Source: Oscillospiraceae bacterium
GTDB taxonomy: Bacteria; Bacillota; Clostridia; Oscillospirales; Acutalibacteraceae
Direction of reading: 5' to 3'
DNA: 64,000 nt
NCBI GenBank assembly: GCA_015066225.1
Contig: SVOT01000008.1
Location: 23,916 to 87,915, forward strand
The notes under the pieces were generated by a model, which was not told the DNA's origin, did no database searches, and saw only the letters and a list, made by a program, of their open reading frames with translations. Made by a program: the position numbers and the translations under genes. Shown piece after piece: positions 51,815 through 60,804 of this stretch. Each line of letters begins with the position of its first letter. The first letter of the stretch is position 1.

Positions 51815-54403
51815 TTACACAAACAAATCAGGTACGTTATACCTAATTTCTTCCGCCTCTTTACGCACAGATTTGCTAGGGCATTCTAAAATGGACGCCC
51901 TAACTTTATATTCTCCATTTAAAAGTGTAACATATTCAATATGTTGCTTAATGTAGGTTGATGTTTCTCTTGAAAAGCCGTTTCGTTGCAAGAAGATAGT
52001 CAATGGGTTCATGGTGCCATATTCAACATACTCATACCAATCATTATCGATCGCATCAACATTATGAAATCTCTTGTATTCGGCAGAAAACCTCAAGAAG
52101 TAATTCGAGATCCTGAACAAAATTACATCTTCAATAGCGTTGAGAGTATCTGATATAACGATATTTCGATGCTTAATAGAATCATCATAATCGACTATAA
52201 TGCCATCTATTTCAACGCCAGACTGAGGATTGTCTATTTTGTGCTGAATTGCATCCTTCATTATTAGATTTAATCCATTTCCTCGTATCCATTGAGCCAA
52301 GATAACGGCATACCATTTTAACTTACCGTGCTTGCCAGTTTTTTTGCTAGTATGGCCGAGTGTCGAAGTTTCATATTTGTCCCATTTAAAAATCACGCAC
52401 AGCTTTTCCAAAAAGGCAACTAATTCTTTATAGTCGATGTGGCCTAATGCATTCATTTGTGGATATGCCAATCCTTTAGCAATCGCTACGGTCAAATTCT
52501 CAACTTGATCCGAAGAAATATTTATGTCCTCATCTGTAGATTTATTTGCAAATGTAGCACGAATAGCGTTTTCTATTTCCGGCGTCAAACTTGTAGAAAA
52601 TTCCTGACGGACAAAACTGTTTCTGTTCGCTATAACGTCTCTTAAAAGGATCAGTGCAAATTTCCGCATTAACACATAATTGTCGTTTGTTTGGCTTTTG
52701 GGATACTTTAGCAACTCGATATTTCCTTGAGCTAAGGAATCTACTATTTTTTGTTTTTGAGGCTTTGTCAGTTCAGTTACCAATGACAACTTTTGAGTTG
52801 GAACATCTTGTTCAATTAAGTCAACATATTTTTGTTGTTCTATTGTGTTTTCCACTCTAACAAGAAATACATTACCATACAAATTGAACTCAATACGTCC
52901 AACGCGTCCAACAAGATTTCGAAAATCCACAGGGGTCATGTGCGATAATCCGTTTTTATAGCTAGTTATGAACAGATTGTCTGCAGGAAGATTTACACCT
53001 TCAACCAAAGTACTAGTGCAAAACACAGTTTTAATTGCGCCACTTCGGAACAAATCTTCTATTCGCATGCGAATGTCCGCGGGTAAGTATCCTATGTGAT
53101 AAGCAACGCCCTTTGTTAATAAATCCGCTAAATAATAGTCGTTATGTATTTGATTCTTGATTTCTCTTGATAGAACTTGCAACTCATTGTTATCGGTTTG
53201 CGGAGGCAAAGTTTTTGCGTACTCCCGAGCATATTCAATTGCTTTGGCAGTAGAACTGCAATATATGATATTTTTGCTGTCTTTTCCAACTCTCTTGATA
53301 AGTGTAGTTAATGACATCGGATTAACCATTCTACCAATATCGATAAAACTACGGCTATACTCATTGTGTAGCTTTATTACACCGTCAACCAAATCAACAA
53401 TATACTTTATTTGGCTAACCGGCGAATAGGATGTCGTCATTCTTTCAGTATCAGGATAATTACTGCCATTACCAATTAATTTTAAATATACCTCGGGATT
53501 AGGAATGTTTGGCGACGAGAATATGAAATGCGGTTTATTATCTCGCTTGGACAGCAAATCAACAATCTTATAATAAAACGGACTTCTACTGTCCTTACTA
53601 GAAATCTTATGTGCTTCATCGATAAATAAATAATCCAGTTTAAAATTTGGTTTTTCCAGGAGCAAATATAACAAACGTTCTGGCGTTAGCACAAGAATGA
53701 AGTTATGTTCTTGTTGCAAAGATAGTGCTCCGCCAGCTGTTATTACTCGATAGTTCTTTTCAGATAAGAGTTCTTTCAAATCACTTATAACTCGGCTAGA
53801 CACTTCATTAATAAGTGCTTTAGTGGGAACTACAATTGCATAGTTTTCCTGATTTCCGGATGCAATTTGATTTTTAATAAACATCCGCATCACAAATGAT
53901 TTTCCCATAGAGGTTGGACCAGAATAACTGAATTGATCTTGGCCAAAGGAATCAAACACAGCTTTTTGAGATTTGAAAAAATAGCCGTCATCTTGATATG
54001 GAATTTTTAAAAGAGTCTTCTTATATTCTTCATAAAGTAATTCAAAAGCATTAACCGGTTCATAATTGGTAGGATGCAACGCAAGGCCACGATAGTTGCA
54101 TGCATTTGTGAGAACAGAACCTAAATAAAACTTGATATTTTCATTATCGGGATACAAATTACAAAGAAGAGCAACAATTTCCTGCGCCCATACTTTGTGT
54201 ATTTCCGCCCTTGTTTTATCCGTTGATTTTGATAATAAGTCGGCAAATCGAAGAGCGTCATTAACATCTAAAGTTCTTCTTTCTTTGTTCTGAATGCAGA
54301 AAAGATTTAAGGAATAATTATATAGTATTGCATTAAAAACCTCTTGCAAATATTCATTTTTCTCTATATTTTTAAAAATGCTATCTCCAAGTATAGTGTT
54401 CAT
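51815..54403 (-). CDS. hamB: Hachiman-like SF2 helicase (HamB)
   Basis: An 862-residue superfamily 2 helicase. Walker A/motif I is GPTSMGKSFVMR, motif Ia VVPTKALINEV, motif II FIDEAHKIS, motif III FIFSSPN, then motif V VFCTSTLVEGVNLPA and motif VI RNLVGRVGR. The C-terminal ~300 residues are helical. It lies directly after a DUF1837 gene, the HamA-HamB order of the Hachiman anti-phage system, where HamB senses DNA and releases the HamA nuclease. No gap to hamA. The identification rests on the pairing and motifs. Confidence 0.8.
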   Translation of the reverse strand: MNTILGDSIFKNIEKNEYLQEVFNAILYNYSLNLFCIQNKERRTLDVNDALRFADLLSKSTDKTRAEIHKVWAQEIVALLCNLYPDNENIKFYLGSVLTNACNYRGLALHPTNYEPVNAFELLYEEYKKTLLKIPYQDDGYFFKSQKAVFDSFGQDQFSYSGPTSMGKSFVMRMFIKNQIASGNQENYAIVVPTKALINEVSSRVISDLKELLSEKNYRVITAGGALSLQQEHNFILVLTPERLLYLLLEKPNFKLDYLFIDEAHKISSKDSRSPFYYKIVDLLSKRDNKPHFIFSSPNIPNPEVYLKLIGNGSNYPDTERMTTSYSPVSQIKYIVDLVDGVIKLHNEYSRSFIDIGRMVNPMSLTTLIKRVGKDSKNIIYCSSTAKAIEYAREYAKTLPPQTDNNELQVLSREIKNQIHNDYYLADLLTKGVAYHIGYLPADIRMRIEDLFRSGAIKTVFCTSTLVEGVNLPADNLFITSYKNGLSHMTPVDFRNLVGRVGRIEFNLYGNVFLVRVENTIEQQKYVDLIEQDVPTQKLSLVTELTKPQKQKIVDSLAQGNIELLKYPKSQTNDNYVLMRKFALILLRDVIANRNSFVRQEFSTSLTPEIENAIRATFANKSTDEDINISSDQVENLTVAIAKGLAYPQMNALGHIDYKELVAFLEKLCVIFKWDKYETSTLGHTSKKTGKHGKLKWYAVILAQWIRGNGLNLIMKDAIQHKIDNPQSGVEIDGIIVDYDDSIKHRNIVISDTLNAIEDVILFRISNYFLRFSAEYKRFHNVDAIDNDWYEYVEYGTMNPLTIFLQRNGFSRETSTYIKQHIEYVTLLNGEYKVRASILECPSKSVRKEAEEIRYNVPDLFV

Positions 54404-55318
54404 TCACTTCTCACCTTTCAGCTTTTGGATAATCGCTGCCCGATCTTGTAATGCGTTGTTGAATGGTAGAATATAAAAATAGAATGAGTAACCTGCAAGC
54501 CCTGACTCGTTAACTTTTTTCTCGATATATGTAGCTATGTTATTGATATCGTTTTTAAGTTTGTCATTTATAGCATCACGAAATTCAGCGTTTGAATACT
54601 GGATAGCATCAATCCCGATAGAATACCCTAAGAAAATACCAAACGCATTATCAACCACGATGCTTTGATCTCTTTTCGTAGGCACAATGATTGATTTGAT
54701 TAATTCCGTCGTTTCATCGTCAAAAGACTCCGATAAAATATTCTTTTCAATTAATCTTATTTCATTACTTGCATCATTTGATACCTTTTTGATAGATGCA
54801 AAGGCATCGTCAACAGCACTTTCAAGCTTACCAACAATTTTGGACTCGCCTAAAACTAGCTGAAAAGCTTTGTCACCTAAAGTAAGCAAGTGCACACCAT
54901 CACTACCGAAAACATATTGGTTTTTGGTGGTTTTGAGTTCAACTTTACTTAAGAGTTTTGGTGCGTTTAATTTTTGTTCCAAGAACAAATATAGCAGAAT
55001 TTCTCCCAACTCGCCACCGGCACCTGTATCTTTGGGATTACTTGCCTGCCTGAGCAACTCAACAGCTTTCAATCCGATAGCATCTGAATCACCATCTTCT
55101 ATAAATTGTTCTATGGTAGCCCTTGAAAAAACATAGCGGCCAATATTTCTTTGCAAAAATTGATGAAGTCCTGAATATGAAAATTTATTGTTGGAGACAT
55201 CTAAACAAAACAAACGTAGACAGTTGTTGTTTTTTAAATTTAATCCTTGTCCAGTACTAATTTCTGTAAAAACGGAATCAAATCCAGTTCCAATACTAGT
55301 GCTAGCCAATACGTTCAT
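54404..55318 (-). CDS. hamA: Hachiman-like DUF1837 nuclease (HamA)
   Basis: A 304-residue DUF1837 protein. The core GAGGELGEILLYLFLEQKLN, LLSKVELKTTKNQYVFGSDG and LVLGESKI holds Glu, Asp and E-x-K residues like a PD-(D/E)xK nuclease site. In Hachiman, HamA degrades DNA when released from HamB. It is directly followed by the helicase gene; GGGGATGATG precedes the start. Part of a continuous minus-strand island from 60498. Confidence 0.8.
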   Translation of the reverse strand: MNVLASTSIGTGFDSVFTEISTGQGLNLKNNNCLRLFCLDVSNNKFSYSGLHQFLQRNIGRYVFSRATIEQFIEDGDSDAIGLKAVELLRQASNPKDTGAGGELGEILLYLFLEQKLNAPKLLSKVELKTTKNQYVFGSDGVHLLTLGDKAFQLVLGESKIVGKLESAVDDAFASIKKVSNDASNEIRLIEKNILSESFDDETTELIKSIIVPTKRDQSIVVDNAFGIFLGYSIGIDAIQYSNAEFRDAINDKLKNDINNIATYIEKKVNESGLAGYSFYFYILPFNNALQDRAAIIQKLKGEK

Positions 55319-55335
55319 TTCATCATCCCCTTAAT

Positions 55336-56538
55336 TCAAATTCTTTGCTTCAACGAAGATATGATGTTTTTTAATCTTTGAGCCAAATCATCATACGTCA
55401 TAATATCAGCAATGTTTTTATATTGTCGTTTAATAAGCTCAAAATCGCGCTTTTGCTGAGGATTAAAATTGATACTGCGCCCAAGAAGAAGGATTCCTTG
55501 CGGATTAACAATTTCGGGTAAAATGCCAGTTGGTAACAACTCACCCAATTTTTCCAAAACCGCTTTCTGACTCTTTTCGAGAGATGTTAAACAAAATATG
55601 TATTTCTCAATTTGCTGAATCGCTCCCGCAAAGTCTCTAACCGGTACATAATTGTTACGATACGATGCTTGTTTTGTTAATACTTGCACCCCAGGTTTTT
55701 TGATTTCCAAAATATCCACAAAACCATTATTGTCGACTAAAATAAAATCGGGTCGCTTATCGTATCCGTCAATGCCTTTAAAAGAAATTTCCCGAGTGCA
55801 CAAGATATATTTTGGATATAAAAGTTGAAGTATGTTCTGTATTTTTTCTTGCCATGTAGACTCGGGAATACCGTCGGCGTTAGACAATAAATCTTCAAGT
55901 TCTGCTAATGCAGCAGAAAACTGTTCGTATTCGATTTTGAGATTAGCGATTGAAAAAGTTGTTCTGTTTTCTTTGCTATTGGACAAATCTTTCTTTTCAA
56001 TAAATCTTTCAAATATACCTTCGTATTGATCGCATTGTGGGAAAAAGTCTTTTAAAATTGCTGATATTCGGCTATCCGCATACCTATCTAACTCAGCAGT
56101 TTTAGGGAAAGTGTTGAGAAGCATTCTAAAGGCTTCTAACGATATGCCGCCCTTTTCATCCCACTTACCACCAACATAGAAATCACAGTCAATTAGCTTA
56201 TCAATTTTTCTAAGAATTGATATATTACGGTACGCTATAAACATTTCTGGTTTTAAAACGATATCATTTGAAAAATAAAACTGATGTTTGGTGCCAATAA
56301 CTTCCGAGTCAATTCTTACATAATCTTTTTCAATTTCACCAACACAAAACCGTATTGTGTCCTCAAAATCATATTCATCCTCGGATGGTTCTCTCAAAAG
56401 GCTTTTTGTTACAAAGAAAGTGTGTTTGATTGATACACCCTCTTTGGTCGAAAGCCTATTCATAATACTGTCAAGTCCCATAGAAGGAGCATAGGCAAGA
56501 ACTAGTTCATTGTTGTTTACTTCAAAAGTTATTGCCAT
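55336..56538 (-). CDS. sduA: Shedu-like DUF4263 nuclease (SduA)
   Basis: A 400-residue protein. The C-terminal DUF4263 domain has RPDFILVDNNGFVDILEIKKPG, a PD-(D/E)xK-type site with D...E-x-K, followed by YVPVRDFAGAIQQIEKYIFCL (quoted in parts). The N-terminal ~200 residues form the variable sensing region. Shedu proteins are single-gene anti-phage nucleases. GGAGGG precedes the start. Sits between the Hachiman pair and the deformylase-like gene, in the same orientation. Confidence 0.8.
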   Translation of the reverse strand: MAITFEVNNNELVLAYAPSMGLDSIMNRLSTKEGVSIKHTFFVTKSLLREPSEDEYDFEDTIRFCVGEIEKDYVRIDSEVIGTKHQFYFSNDIVLKPEMFIAYRNISILRKIDKLIDCDFYVGGKWDEKGGISLEAFRMLLNTFPKTAELDRYADSRISAILKDFFPQCDQYEGIFERFIEKKDLSNSKENRTTFSIANLKIEYEQFSAALAELEDLLSNADGIPESTWQEKIQNILQLLYPKYILCTREISFKGIDGYDKRPDFILVDNNGFVDILEIKKPGVQVLTKQASYRNNYVPVRDFAGAIQQIEKYIFCLTSLEKSQKAVLEKLGELLPTGILPEIVNPQGILLLGRSINFNPQQKRDFELIKRQYKNIADIMTYDDLAQRLKNIISSLKQRI

Positions 56539-56556
56539 TTCAAAAGCCCTCCAAAA

Positions 56557-56982
56557 TTATATTAACACTCCATCGCAATGATCTACTTCATGCTGAACAA
56601 TCTGTGCCGTCCAGCCGGTGTAGGTCTTAATGCGAGTCTGCAGTTCCAAGGTCTGATACTTAACCTTGATAGATTTATAGCGATTACAAGGTCTCGGACC
56701 GCCGAGAAGCGACAGACAGCCTTCTTCGGTGTCATATGCTCCGTCCTTTTTAATAATCTCGGGATTGAGCATCACGGTATATGTAGGAGCTCGTCCACTT
56801 TCGTCGAGAAAGGCAATGATGCGCTTGCGAACACCAATCATATTTGCCGCCATGCCAACACAACTATCCTTGTGCGCAAGCAATGTGTCTAGCAAATCCT
56901 GTGCGACCTGCATATCCTCTTTTGTCGCGACCTCCGACTTCCCCGCAAGGAAGATCGGATCGTGGGTTAGTTCTTTAACCAT
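56557..56982 (-). CDS. Peptide-deformylase-like protein inside the defence island
   Basis: A 141-residue member of the peptide deformylase family. Motif 1 reads GMAANMIG, where the usual Gln is Met; motif 2 is EEGCLS with the metal Cys; motif 3 is HEVDH with both metal His and the catalytic Glu. It is slightly short, stopping soon after motif 3, as in many Clostridial second deformylases. It overlaps the upstream methyltransferase gene by 8 bp. It could remove formyl groups from proteins, or serve a defence or resistance role; the context is odd for a housekeeping enzyme. Confidence 0.75.
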   Translation of the reverse strand: MVKELTHDPIFLAGKSEVATKEDMQVAQDLLDTLLAHKDSCVGMAANMIGVRKRIIAFLDESGRAPTYTVMLNPEIIKKDGAYDTEEGCLSLLGGPRPCNRYKSIKVKYQTLELQTRIKTYTGWTAQIVQHEVDHCDGVLI

Positions 56983-57919
56983 TTGTCATTACCTTCATAA
57001 TATTTTCTGCAATTCTCCGTATCACCGGTACTACAACACTGTTACCGCATTGTTTATAGGCGCTTTCAATTGGAATCTTAGGAAAACGATAATCTTTCGG
57101 AAAGCCTTGAAGTGCCAAGCACTCGTATGGCGTGATTTTTCGGATCCCGTAATCATCAAGAATAATTGGCACACGGTCAGGATATGTACCCATATTTGCT
57201 GTAAGAGTAGGACTAATATAATGTGGCTTGCGAGAAACACCAGAATCATAGATTTTGTACAAAGCATTTTTGTCAGTCACGATTCGGATTAAATCTTTAT
57301 AATAAACGCTAGATTCATCATAATAGTAACTTTTATCATGTTTTACGCTTCGAACTAAAATATCATTAAGTTTAACGGTAAGCTTCAACTTGTCCGGGAA
57401 CTTAAAACGCTCACAAGCTCCTTCATCTTGAAATGCGACAATAAAGATACGCGTTCTGTGTTGCGGCACATTACCGTATTCAATAGAGTCCATCAACTGA
57501 TAACGGAAGCTATAACCTTGAGGTGCTAAAGCATTATAAACCGTTAAGAAAGATTTGCCATCATCATGCTCCAATAAATTGGCTACATTTTCAAGAAAAA
57601 TCACCTTGGGTTTCTTTGCCTCTGCTATTCTTGCAATCTCAAAAAACAAGTTTCCTCTCGGATCGTTAAAACCTTTTCGTAGCCCCATTATCGAGAAGGG
57701 TTGGCACGGAAAACCCGCGACTAAAACATCAAAATCAGGAATTTCCGATGCACCAACTTTTCTAATATCTTTTTCAACTAGATGTTCGCCGCTAAAATTA
57801 TGGCGATATGTAGTAGCGGCATCTTTATCGAACTCATTAGCCCATACGATATCAAACCCAGCTTGTTGAAAGCCGAGATCAATGCCACCTATTCCACTAA
57901 ATAAACTACATACTCGCAT
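56975..57919 (-). CDS. DNA (cytosine-5) methyltransferase 1
   Basis: A 314-residue C5 methyltransferase. Motif I LFSGIGGIDLGFQ, motif IV GFPCQPFS with the catalytic Cys, motif VI FLENVANL, motif VIII QHRTRIF, motif IX TPYECLALQGFP and motif X QCGNSVVVPV are all in order. Likely protects DNA against the HNH endonuclease encoded 39 bp upstream. Recognition site unknown. AGGTGG precedes the start. Confidence 0.92.
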   Translation of the reverse strand: MRVCSLFSGIGGIDLGFQQAGFDIVWANEFDKDAATTYRHNFSGEHLVEKDIRKVGASEIPDFDVLVAGFPCQPFSIMGLRKGFNDPRGNLFFEIARIAEAKKPKVIFLENVANLLEHDDGKSFLTVYNALAPQGYSFRYQLMDSIEYGNVPQHRTRIFIVAFQDEGACERFKFPDKLKLTVKLNDILVRSVKHDKSYYYDESSVYYKDLIRIVTDKNALYKIYDSGVSRKPHYISPTLTANMGTYPDRVPIILDDYGIRKITPYECLALQGFPKDYRFPKIPIESAYKQCGNSVVVPVIRRIAENIMKVMTNG

Positions 57920-57958
57920 TGTCCACCTATATCCAACAGTAACACAATTATTCTCTTG

Positions 57959-58966
57959 TTATTCTTCAAAGGATCCTTTGAAAACCGATTGGTGATGGAA
58001 CTTCAAATATTCAATACGCTTCTCATCCATAGGAAGAGCCTTGATGAATGTATCGTTCTTTATACCAATCTGTTTCCACGTGAACGAGGAAATGAAATCC
58101 GAAAGAATCACATGTCTATTGTCAGTAAAAGTTATAAAGCCACGATCAAACAATTTATCAAACAGAGGAGACAGCATATATCCGTTATAGGGATCGATCT
58201 TTTCTTCAGGTGTTGAGGCAGCCCACGGCTTAATATGGCTTGCAATCAACAAGCGTTCGTCTGCAATCATTGTAAAGGGACAATATCTGCATTGTTCTAA
58301 TAGCTGCTCTCGATACTTGCCCTGCCCGTCTCGAGCTTGACGAATTGCTTGGTCTTCTTTTTCTTTTTTCTTGCTAGGCTTCTCCTGAGGCTGCTCTTCC
58401 GTTTTTGATTTACCATAAGTGAAAACAAGCGGTCCATTCTGTTTTTCCCAAATAGCCTCAAAATCCACAAACAATTTCCAGTAATATAGTGGATCGCTTT
58501 CGAGTCCGACTTTTTCGACATAGATATAACTTACTAGAGGCAGTGCTAATTTTCGAATGAGTTGATAACCGTCATCAGTAGAATTTATATATCCGCGCGG
58601 CCCCGCAATTTGATGTTGGTCATGGATATTAAAGAAGATGACATCATCAAGACCTTCTATCATCAACATGCGTTCAGCCCATAAGCGAGGCAAATCACTC
58701 TTTTTAGCATACTCCTGCGACGGATCTTGATACTCATTCTTTATAGCGTTCATGTATGCAATCAAGTCTGTTTTGAGCATGAAACATTTGGCGGTAAACT
58801 TTTCGCCGCCATAAAAACTGTACATATCTTCCTTTGAAGAAATATAAAATTTAGCTTCACCATGCCCATGTCCAAGCTTGTTACTGCCGACAACCACACA
58901 ATCTGGGACGGTCATCATATTTGGAAAAACCGATATTGTACGTAAAACTTCACCATTAATCTTCAT
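57959..58966 (-). CDS. HNH restriction endonuclease
   Basis: A 335-residue protein with a C-terminal HNH_2-type nuclease domain: zinc-like Cys pair CRYCPF, catalytic ASHIKPWAAS, DPYNGYMLSPLFDKLFDRG and FITF. The N-terminal half is probably the target-recognition part. Flanked by two C5 methyltransferase genes, it is the expected restriction partner of a type II system. It overlaps the upstream methyltransferase gene by 11 bp. Confidence 0.82.
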   Translation of the reverse strand: MKINGEVLRTISVFPNMMTVPDCVVVGSNKLGHGHGEAKFYISSKEDMYSFYGGEKFTAKCFMLKTDLIAYMNAIKNEYQDPSQEYAKKSDLPRLWAERMLMIEGLDDVIFFNIHDQHQIAGPRGYINSTDDGYQLIRKLALPLVSYIYVEKVGLESDPLYYWKLFVDFEAIWEKQNGPLVFTYGKSKTEEQPQEKPSKKKEKEDQAIRQARDGQGKYREQLLEQCRYCPFTMIADERLLIASHIKPWAASTPEEKIDPYNGYMLSPLFDKLFDRGFITFTDNRHVILSDFISSFTWKQIGIKNDTFIKALPMDEKRIEYLKFHHQSVFKGSFEE

Positions 58967-60278
58967 TGTTTACACCATACCTTGTAATATCCATTTGCTT
59001 TAGTATTGCGATGAGAACATCAACTACAATACTGTTTCCGGATTGCTGATACATTGATGTATCTGAAACTACTATTTTGAAGGAGTCCTTAAAACCCATA
59101 AGGCGGAGACATTCGCGTGGTGTCAGTTTTCTTATTCTTCCTTTATGCGTAACATAATTGTCCACGCCGGCTCTATGCATCTTATGCATTGTTTGTAAAA
59201 GCGGTCTTGCTACATCAAGATCAGTTTCTGTGGAAGTTCTGAAATTCTTAGTACCACCAGCCAATACATATTTGGCAACCTTTTCAGAGAGATAGTATTT
59301 TTCCTCGACATCCTTTACGTCAAAAATAAACTCGTCAAATCCCTCTTCAAATGTTTCTCCTTCAACTACAGGATGATACACAAAATCACCATGCCAATTA
59401 AACTGCTGATTACGCTTTTGACAAAGAGCAATATCTCCATTCACTTGCGTATAACTTTTTTCTCTGTTCTTTTGACTTGTAACGAATTTGATTCCTTTTT
59501 CTCGGAGAAAATATTTAGTATCAACATAATCCTCTAAAAAGTCATACATTCTGTACTCTAGAGCTATTGGAGCAGGAAAGCGAAACTCCGTTTTGGTCTT
59601 GAAGCCAAGGCAGAAAATACGCTCTCTATTTTGAGGGATACCATAATCTCTACTGTTCAACACGCGAAAGTGAACGTCATATCCTAATTCTTCAAAAATA
59701 TCATGAATTACTCTCCAAGTGCGTCCACCGTCATGATTGAGCATACCTTTAACATTCTCAAAAAGAAAAACTTTTGGGTCTGTTTCTTTGACAATTCGGG
59801 CAAACTCGTAAAACAGCGTACCGCGTGCGTCTTCAAAACCAAGTCTTTTTCCAACCATGGAAAAAGCCTGACAAGGAGCACCACCTACAACGAAATCCAC
59901 TTTCCCTCTATATTTCGAGGCATTAAAGTCTCGAACATCAGTAAACCAATCTTCTTCGTTAATTTCATAGTTGGCAAAGTAACTTTTTTTACAATTAGCA
60001 TCTATATCTCCCGCGAAAACAATCCTATGATTCAATTTCAATCTTTGAAACGCATGTTCAATAGCACCTATTCCGCTAAAGATCGTGCCTATTCTAACAG
60101 TGTTACCGGGAAACGAAAACTCTTTGGCTTTCCAATCGTCATTTGCTAATTCTTCGGGTATAATATCTGAATTATCAATTATCTGCTTTCGTGCCTTGAT
60201 AGCCTTTCTTGCTTCGCTAATTTTCTCAGATTCCTCGTGGATGCTCTTTTCGACTTCGGTCATCACTTTCTTACCCAT
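58956..60278 (-). CDS. DNA (cytosine-5) methyltransferase 2
   Basis: A 440-residue C5 methyltransferase. After a helical N-terminal extension of ~50 residues come motif I GTIFSGIGAIEHAFQ, motif IV GGAPCQAFS, motif VI FENVKGML, motif VIII IPQNRERIF, and motifs IX-X TPRECLRLMGF and QSGNSIVVDVL. Two methyltransferases with one nuclease suggest a non-palindromic recognition site with one enzyme per strand. Start at 60278 follows GGGAGG, one base after the XRE stop. Confidence 0.92.
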   Translation of the reverse strand: MGKKVMTEVEKSIHEESEKISEARKAIKARKQIIDNSDIIPEELANDDWKAKEFSFPGNTVRIGTIFSGIGAIEHAFQRLKLNHRIVFAGDIDANCKKSYFANYEINEEDWFTDVRDFNASKYRGKVDFVVGGAPCQAFSMVGKRLGFEDARGTLFYEFARIVKETDPKVFLFENVKGMLNHDGGRTWRVIHDIFEELGYDVHFRVLNSRDYGIPQNRERIFCLGFKTKTEFRFPAPIALEYRMYDFLEDYVDTKYFLREKGIKFVTSQKNREKSYTQVNGDIALCQKRNQQFNWHGDFVYHPVVEGETFEEGFDEFIFDVKDVEEKYYLSEKVAKYVLAGGTKNFRTSTETDLDVARPLLQTMHKMHRAGVDNYVTHKGRIRKLTPRECLRLMGFKDSFKIVVSDTSMYQQSGNSIVVDVLIAILKQMDITRYGVNNED

Positions 60279-60279
60279 A

Positions 60280-60498
60280 TTAGTTTTCCTCCCGTCCAGG
60301 CACGATCTCAACTATATCATCCATGGTGCAACCTAGTGCCGAGCAGATCTTCACGAGCACATCACTCGACACAACAGCGCCATCTTTGCCCATCTTGGTG
60401 ATGGTGGCGATGCTGATGCCGGCTTTTTCGGCGAGTTCTTTCTTTTTCATGTCCCGGTCAATCAGAAGTTTAAACAATTTCTTATAGCTTGCAGCCAT
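60280..60498 (-). CDS. XRE-family regulator (R-M controller protein)
   Basis: A 72-residue single helix-turn-helix protein (KKELAEKAGISIATITKMGK; VLVKICSALGCTMDDIVEI), YozG-like. First gene of the minus-strand restriction-modification transcript and likely its controller. An imperfect 10-bp dyad lies right after its promoter. GAGGTG precedes the start at 60498. Confidence 0.85.
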   Translation of the reverse strand: MAASYKKLFKLLIDRDMKKKELAEKAGISIATITKMGKDGAVVSSDVLVKICSALGCTMDDIVEIVPGREEN

Positions 60499-60521
60499 TG
60501 TATTACACCTCATAAGTAGTT

Positions 60522-60549
60522 ATAGTCAGTGCATTTTATCACTAACTAT
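60522..60549 (-). promoter_or_regulatory. Operator dyad for the XRE controller
   Basis: ATAGTCAGTG and CACTAACTAT (9 of 10 complementary) separated by 8 bp, just downstream of the -10 box. Confidence 0.65.
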
Positions 60550-60550
60550 C

Positions 60551-60579
60551 ATTATACCACACCGCACGCCAAATAGCAA
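60551..60579 (-). promoter_or_regulatory. Promoter of the restriction-modification operon
   Basis: TTGCTA (60574-60579), 17-bp spacer, TATAAT (60551-60556) on the minus strand. Confidence 0.8.
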
Positions 60580-60660
60580 CAGTTTTCGGCAGAGAAATAC
60601 TGCGATTTCAGCATTTGTCGGTTTTTCGCCACAAATGAAAGGTGTATATCTTGCGAAACG

Positions 60661-60688
60661 CTTTTTCTTTGTTTACTGCGGTGCAATT
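60661..60688 (+). repeat. Module-boundary motif, copy 3
   Basis: CTTTTTCTTTGTTTACTGCG followed by GTGCAATT; lies in the divergent gap between the XRE gene and the helicase. Confidence 0.65.
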
Positions 60689-60710
60689 AAAACACTATCC
60701 TGTAGTTACA

Positions 60711-60739
60711 TTGAAACACTGAGCAAAATATGGTATAAT
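60711..60739 (+). promoter_or_regulatory. Promoter of the SF1 helicase gene
   Basis: TTGAAA (60711-60716), 17-bp spacer, TATAAT (60734-60739). Confidence 0.85.
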
Positions 60740-60804
60740 AAATGCGATAATCAACAAAGTCTCACATTTTGTATAGAATCATATAATAATGGAGGTGCAA
60801 AACC

